From Chrysaora quinquecirrha (taxonomy: Eukaryota; Cnidaria; Scyphozoa; Semaeostomeae; Pelagiidae), in the NCBI GenBank assembly GCA_014526335.1, contig JACTAT010000033.1:687072-751071 (forward strand): a DNA stretch of 64,000 bases, read 5' to 3'. Below the pieces are notes generated by a model, which made no database searches, had not been told where the DNA came from, and was given only the letters and a program-made list of their open reading frames with translations. Positions 58,701 through 64,000 of this stretch are shown here, piece after piece (position 1 is the stretch's first letter; each line of letters starts with the position of its first letter). A program made the position numbers and the translations under genes.

Positions 58701-61700
58701 AAAGAGTAGGATTTTCTACAAGTGGCATACCACAATAGATACAATTCAAACCCTGCATAGCCAAAGAGCCGACAATGTTTCCATTGAGCTATAGAGGTCA
58801 ATGAAATCGCCGAGTAACTCTCCAAGGCATACAGCCCAAGGCTCTCCTCCCGTTTGACATTTGTGTTTCAGCTATGTCGAGCCTTCCTCAGCACAATACA
58901 TATTTGCATGAAGTCACGAATGGCAAATACAAGGATAGATTTTTCCACACGTGGCATACCACAATAGATGGGATTCGAACCTGGGCTGAATGAACAGAGA
59001 GCAAACGACGTTTTCGCTATAGAACTCAATGAAATCGCTGCCAACTCCATTAAGCTAGATGACTGATTCACTTGCCAATATATCACTCAGAAGTAATACC
59101 ATAAATCAAAAGCATAACATAATGACTGACAAATAGAGATACCTACCTGTTCCCGGTTGATGAGATTTGATAAAAATGTCCTTCCATTTTTAGCAACAAA
59201 TTGCGCGGTAAGTTTAACTATGTCCCTAAAAGCAAAATACTGCATAACAGAGAAGAATTACAAATGTTTAAGTTTACTGCAAAATCAGTTCATAGGATAT
59301 AACGAGAATATTAGCGTTTGTGCATTTAAGTATTCGAATATCAAACAAGTGCTTTTGTTTCAATAACGATAGGTCATCGTAGTCTTCTTAAAGAGAAGGG
59401 GAGAATTAATCTTTGATTTTGAAGGTGCTGTGGCGTTGTGGTCTAGTCAAGCTAGCTGATAGTGTCAGAAGTTCAATGACGTCGGGGTAGCATCACAGCC
59501 ATGTCTGAGGTGTCTTTGGTTCATCTACTTCTAATATCCTAGCGAGTGACAATATATATACCATTTCACATTCGCCTTCAATTTGAAATATCTTCGTAGA
59601 ATATTACTGAATTACTTTATTGAATCATTATTTTTGAAGTCAACACTAAAGCTTTAATTTGCCTTGAGAAACGTCTGGCCAACCAAGTCCAAAATGTTGG
59701 CTAAATGATGGCATGTTTTTTTTTATTACCAGCTTTTGCCATTCTCTATTGCTTTGGCAAGGTCCCTTGTTCTAAAAATTGTAAACAATGCCTTAGGAAA
59801 TACGCGAGTACAGTAAATAATGAGAAGAAATGTTTTACGTACAGATCTATTGCTGATATTGAAGGTGGATCAGCAATGTATTCAAACGGTGGAGGTGGCT
59901 CTTTTGGAACAACTGGCTCAACCGCTTGTTGGACAGCTTGCTTTGTTGCCTGAAAAAGAACAATAAAAATAGGTGACTTAAGATTTTTCTTATACTTTAA
60001 GAGAAGAACACTTTGTGGGGAGCAATTTCTGCCACTTAAAAAAACAGATGTTTAAACACATTTTCATTAATGTGTTATGTTACTCTTCGTCCGTGTAATG
60101 GGTGATCCAAGTCGCAAGAAGCAAGAAAACTCACAAATTGTACAGCTATATACATATATACATAAGACCAACTCAAATCTATTCCAGATAACCACGAATC
60201 CATATAATACCAATAAATCCTCTTTCCTCTAAAAGCATCTCAAGTATTTTACGATACGCCCTACAATTATTTATTCAATGTGTGTCCAATCATGTTAGAC
60301 TGTCAATAATTATGCTAATTTATGTAACTTATCACAACACCCCTCCCTCCTTAAAATGTTATTGCATCAATTATATACAAATAATCAAATTACACCTACA
60401 ATAGTTTGGCTATTAACTTTAACTATAACCTTTAACATATGTATAACAATATAAAATGAGCTTAGCTTTTAATATTCCATCAGATTATTAATACCTTTAG
60501 CTGACTTGCAGTTGGTGCTGCTGTAGTCTTTTGAGGTGCTATTCCTGAAAATTAGATATATCCAAAATTGTAGAAACATAATTTCTTTGCTGTTGTGCAC
60601 GGGTGCCACAAATAGATAGTATTTAAGTTGTACAAAAGTTCAAGATAGTTACAAAGAGTATAGAAAGATTGAGAAAACTACCATCAACACAAGAAGTGTC
60701 ATAATAATATTACCTAGCTGCTCTCCTTCATGGAATTCTTTTTTCTTGTGTTGATAATACGCATGGTAAGGGTCATTAGGATTCAAGAAGTTGAATTTGG
60801 GGTTGTTCGCTTCATTTGCCCTGATTCTTTCCTCGAACTCTGGACCTGTGAAACAAAATTATACATTGTGATTAAGCAGGTACATCATTACAGCTCATTC
60901 TCATGACCACCATGAAATCTTGGCTGACTCCTGAGGTAAGGAGCTCAGTGTGGTCAGGGTTTGAGCACAGCCACAGTAGCGTCACCGCCAGGGTTGAGGT
61001 CTCGATTGGTTAACCTACTACTGAGATCCTAGTGAAGGCCGCTAGAAACACCACCTTCACCAGTAGAATAGAACAAATCTGACTTGGCTAGAAGTACACT
61101 TTCAAAAAAACGGTTAGAGAAACTGAAAACCGTTCTATACAATCATTAAAAAGAATATGAATAGCTGAAAAATCACATTTGATTGTCACCCTTGAGGGAT
61201 AAATACTCAACGTAACTGAAAGTCGGGTTCACAAAATCAATTTTCCTACTCCGTTTTACATAAAGCTAAATAGGCTAACCATTTGTAATTTGAAACATTA
61301 AAACACTATTCTCATTAAAATCATTTAAAACTATAAAGGAAAGTGGCCCCAATAACGAGAGCAAACTAAAGTTCGAGATGAAAATAGATGGAAAAACAAT
61401 AAAGGTAAAATGTTTACTTTGCAATTCTTACCATTTCTAGCAACAAAGTTTGCAGTTTTGTCAACAATGTCTTACAGCTGTTAAGGATCAATAATATAAA
61501 TAAAACAGTATCATTAACAACCAATTAATACAAACAGCTTTAATGATAGTAGCTAGCATAGAAAGTATACCATAGGTGATGCACCAAAGATTTGGAAACA
61601 GTATTCAAAACACACTGTCTCCTGAACTCTCAGAAATAGGATAAAGAAAGACGATGCATAATTGTTCTTTGGGAGTTTGCCTGCAAAAGCCCTGGTAATT

Positions 61701-62232
61701 GTTCTCTTTTTTACAGCTTCGTGAAAACATAAACAGCAATATCCTGTTTATTCGAACATCATGGAGTGGGGGTGGAGCGTCACTTACTCACCCCCAGGGT
61801 GGAGTCCATGCAATCTCCACGCAGGAGATGACACCAATGAAAACTGCTTTCACGCCAATAGAAACAATAGATCCATTGTTCTATTAGGAAAATAGTAATG
61901 CTTTCTATTGTTTTCTGAAAGATTCACACCAGTACGCCAAATATTTTTGAAACTCTACATGGAATCCAACCTGGACTAACCCACTAACTCACTCACTCAC
62001 TCACTCACTAACTCACTCACTCACTCACTCACTAACTCTCTCCGGCTACAGAAAGCAAAATTTATTTATTCAAAGAAAGGATACTCCTTACTTCAGGAGG
62101 GGGGTAAATAATACCAATTGTTGGTCTTGCCACTGCTTCAGTTTCATTGCTCTTTTCAGCATCTTCAACAGCTTTCTTTGATTCTTTATCTTTCAAACTT
62201 AGATTTTCTACATCTATCGCCACAGGAGCCAT
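49728..62232 (-). CDS. SF3A1: Splicing factor 3A subunit 1 (SF3a120), 14 exons seen, one internal and the last exon missing
   Basis: U2 snRNP component needed for pre-spliceosome formation. Exons (minus): 62232-62085, 61470-61432, 60845-60714, 60544-60495, 59949-59843, 59225-59147, 58216-58136, [missing], 56520-56449, 55672-55596, 54876-54778, 53967-53649, 53171-52940, 51335-51043, 50029-49728. All borders and phases agree. SURP1 spans exons 1-3 (IVDKTANFVARNG, NPKFNFLNPNDPYHAYY); SURP2 exons 5-7 (KLTAQFVAKNGRTFL, YQFDFLRPQHSLFQYFTKLVEQY). Then DWHDFVVVETV, an acidic stretch, RRDYDPKAPKP, LISPLTGERVPA, WDGHTASM, QANITLDEQIEAIHKAKGL, a proline-rich region, and VNFKVQVPDMKEKTEWRCHG, where the ubiquitin-like domain begins. 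About 51 residues between YTK and VAFAQ are absent, as is the rest of the ubiquitin-like domain. Intron 1 has U12-type signals. Introns carry five SINEs and two large foldbacks. Confidence 0.95.
51722..51838 (-). repeat. tRNA-derived SINE, family A, copy 6 (SF3A1 intron)
   Basis: Tail GGTGAAGGTGAAAGGTGAAA on the left, body to CTACCGTGGCTGGG; head missing. Confidence 0.85.
52344..52864. mobile_element. Foldback element 'CACGCTAGCG', copy 2 (complete, SF3A1 intron)
   Basis: Perfect inverted termini CACGCTAGCGAATCTATAAT; arms made of GTGGTGGATAATCACTACT subrepeats. Flanked by CAG (52341-52343 and 52865-52867), a possible 3 bp duplication. 521 bp. Confidence 0.88.
53182..53350 (-). repeat. tRNA-derived SINE, family A, copy 7 (SF3A1 intron)
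   Basis: Tail AAGTGAAGGTGAAA at left; GCGCCAGTCGCTAGGATCTC; degraded head. Confidence 0.8.
55057..55434. mobile_element. MITE 'GACCCCGTTTACACGG' (SF3A1 intron)
   Basis: Ends GACCCCGTTTACACGGATAC and GTATCCGTGTAGACGGGGC are inverted, then TTTTCA/TGAAAAC. Similar end words to the 42863 element but a different body. Possible CTC flanks. Confidence 0.75.
56001..56380. mobile_element. Poly-T MITE family, mixed 'GCAACTT/TTTCTTA' member (SF3A1 intron)
   Basis: Preceded by TA; CACGTTTTTTTACAGGCAAC at left, GTTGCTTATAAAAAATCG at right; mainly AAGTTGCTTA inside with one AAGTTTCTTA. Confidence 0.8.
57040..57225 (+). other. Unassigned coding-like fragment opposite SF3A1
   Basis: An open frame of 61 codons without ATG, reading VNLLLDTDGLKTKAL, then HHYLSPYHLAKEWNEEKRSS and ending LPLYS stop. 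Residue composition looks protein-like rather than random. It might be a stray exon or retrocopied fragment. I do not recognise it. Confidence 0.25.
57520..58126. repeat. (TATAA)n satellite that switches strand to (TATTA)n
   Basis: 57520-57735 is TATAA on the plus strand; from about 57736 to 58126 the same unit appears as its complement, TTATA. The result is an AT-only palindrome with arms over 200 bases. It lies where an SF3A1 exon is missing. Confidence 0.93.
58356..58430 (+). repeat. tRNA-derived SINE, family A, copy 8 (head only)
   Basis: AAGGTGCTGTGGCGTCGTGG and CAGAAGCTCAGCGAGGTCGG; truncated at box B. Confidence 0.75.
58690..59060 (-). repeat. tRNA-like SINE family B, two copies (SF3A1 intron)
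   Basis: 58690-58910 and 58915-59060. The second reads GGGATTCGAACCTGGGCTG on the plus strand, so its tRNA-like head (box B GGTTCGAATCCC) is on the minus strand. Confidence 0.65.
59418..59577 (+). repeat. tRNA-derived SINE, family A, copy 9 (SF3A1 intron)
   Basis: AAGGTGCTGTGGCGTTGTGG head; degraded box B; tail TTCACATTCGCCTTCA. Confidence 0.75.
60905..61063 (+). repeat. tRNA-derived SINE, family A, copy 10 (SF3A1 intron)
   Basis: GAGCTCAGTGTGGTCAGGGT; body GTTAACCTACTACTGAGATC; tail CACCACCTTCACC. Confidence 0.8.
61978..62040 (+). repeat. (ACTC)n microsatellite
   Basis: About 60 bases of CACT units immediately downstream of SF3A1 exon 1, in intron 1. Confidence 0.9.
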
Positions 62233-63120
62233 GCTGAGATACCCAATTATGTCTCGAGTAGCAAATCTTTAACTTTGAAACGCTCAATTTGGTAGTGTAG
62301 AGTAATTGTGTTTAGGCCAAGGACAGGGCCTAAGGTAGGTAGGCCTAATAACAACTTCAAATTCACTACGCGAGTAAGGTCTCTTGATTATATCCGATTG
62401 AATCTCCAATTGAGGAAATCACTGCTTAAAGTGTAAGAGAAACGACTAAAATGCCTGACTTTCAGGATTAGCAAAGAACTCAGTGTATTAATCAGCAAAA
62501 ACAGTGGAGTAGAATCAAACTTCTCTCATCTTCTTGATCATGACAATTGTGAGAGCATGCGCTTTTTCAGAAATCTCAAGGTTGGAAAGAGTGGGAGGAA
62601 TATAGCCTTAGTACGGCGTTCAATGAGTACGGCACGAGGCCGACGGCACCACGCGAGGTGTAAACGAGGAACAAAATACATAAAAACATTGAAATTGTGT
62701 TTTGCTAACATTGATTGTTATGGCTATTCTATTATCCAAGTAAAATCTTCATTTTGATTCACATCGACAAGAAGAAATATTGGTGGACAATATCTAGATC
62801 GCTGGTAAATAACTCTTTTCCTGCTTTTATTTTATTATATCGATCGAAAATTAAGTTGGGGGCCATTATGAAGCCGCCACAATGTCATCCTTGGTTTTAG
62901 GCCTTAGAATTTAGTATGCTTTAAGAAAATATGTATATAGCAGTTTAATAAACAGTGACTTTGTCACTATGCGAGTAGAATTAGAATTACATAGATGGGA
63001 AAAGTCTGATGCAGCGGTAAGCCAATCAATCTGAAAAATAAACCGTACAAAAGTCAAGGGAACAATGGGATTTCTCAAGGGAACAGGGAAACGTGTGACC
63101 CCCCTCAACGACCTTCGATA
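62233..63120. other. SF3A1 5' flank, no other gene
   Basis: Contains the presumed SF3A1 promoter and 5' UTR. No second divergent gene recognised. Confidence 0.55.
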
Positions 63121-63222
63121 ATGATGGTGGTGGTGATGATTGTGATTATGGTGGTGATGGTGGTGATCATGATGATGATGAAGATGATGAAGATGGTGGC
63201 AATGATTAGGATAATAAAAATG

Positions 63223-63254
<32 letters not shown>

Positions 63255-63733
63255 GATGATGATGATGTTGATTAGAATGATGATGATGTTGATTAGTATG
63301 ACGATAATGATGCTGATGATGATGATGATGATGATGATGATGGTGACAATGATGATGATGATGATGATGATGATGGTGACAATGATGATGATTATGATGA
63401 TGATGATGGTGACAATGATGATGATAATAAAGATGATGGTGATGATGATGGTAACGGTGATGATGATGATGATGATGATGATGATGGTAATGATGATGAT
63501 GATGATGATGATGATGTTGATTAGAATGATGATGATGTTGATTAGTATGACGATAATGATGCTGATGATGCTGATGATGATGATGATGATGATGATGACA
63601 ATGATGATGATTATGATGATGATGATGGTGACAATGATGATGCTAATAAAGATGATGGTGATGATGATGGTGATGCTGAGGATGATGATGGTGATGATGG
63701 TAATGATGATGATGATGATGATGATGATAATGC

Positions 63734-63786
<53 letters not shown>

Positions 63787-64000
63787 CTACTGAGTATGAT
63801 GATGCTGAGGATTATGATGATCGGATGATGATGATGGTGATGAAGATGATGATGGTGATGAAAATTATGTTGATTAGAATGATAATGATGATGATGATGA
63901 CAAAGATGATGATGATGATGATGATAGTTAGGTAATGATGATGGTGATGACAGTGTTGATTAGAACAATGAAAACGATGATGATGATGACCATGCTGAGG
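63121..64000 (+). repeat. GAT trinucleotide array to window end
   Basis: Imperfect (GAT)n. A block of roughly 270 bases (63238-63420) is largely repeated at 63500-63650, including the markers TTGATTAGAATGATG and TTGATTAGTATGACG, so segmental duplication has occurred inside the array. The long methionine-rich frame is a by-product. Confidence 0.93.

Overview
This is a stretch of animal nuclear genome. Its conserved genes have many introns with canonical GT-AG borders. It has animal-type gene content (LSM8, SF3A1, TATDN2, MFSD3, a fibrinogen-domain secreted protein, a C19orf44/DUF4614 homologue). Non-coding DNA is AT-rich and dense with short foldback transposons, tRNA-derived SINEs and satellites. 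I infer a non-bilaterian animal, most likely an anthozoan cnidarian, but nothing here proves the species. Two 500-N scaffold gaps (30830-31329 and 47505-48004) and two one-base frameshifts in homopolymers mark it as draft assembly.

Layout. 0-7.3 kb: glutaredoxin (partial, minus), LSM8 (minus, four exons, with a 1.4 kb non-autonomous LTR element in its last intron), TATDN2-like nuclease (plus, divergent from LSM8 across a 145 bp shared promoter), fibrinogen-domain secreted protein (minus). 9.7-12.4 kb: MFSD3-like transporter (minus, three exons). 12.77-21.72 kb: a giant mirror-image structure. Two inverted arms of a ~70 bp satellite enclose a 190 bp satellite, which is interrupted by a 2.7 kb composite insertion; inside that lie two tandem units carrying an internal segment in opposite orientations. 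22-25.3 kb: C19orf44/DUF4614 homologue whose coding exon is split by a LINE. 25.5-30.6 kb: protein kinase with a Nudix-like C-terminal region, running into the first gap. 31-44 kb: no gene I can support; MITEs, minisatellites, and a PIF/Harbinger-like element with a Myb/SANT-like ORF. 45-45.9 kb: single-exon DHHC-family palmitoyltransferase with an SHHC motif. 49.7-62.2 kb: SF3A1 (minus, 14 exons visible; one internal exon and the last exon absent). 63.1 kb to end: a GAT trinucleotide array.

Functional links. LSM8 (U6 snRNP) and SF3A1 (U2 snRNP) are both core spliceosome genes, and both begin with an intron bearing U12-type (minor spliceosome) signals. The remaining genes have no obvious shared pathway and are ordinary unlinked animal genes.

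The most unusual material is in the repeats: the giant foldback element with mirrored higher-order satellite arms, the flipped segment inside it, and a family of TA-flanked MITEs in which a short subrepeat word changes in step throughout each element. Positions of exon borders were worked out by hand from reading frame and splice signals.
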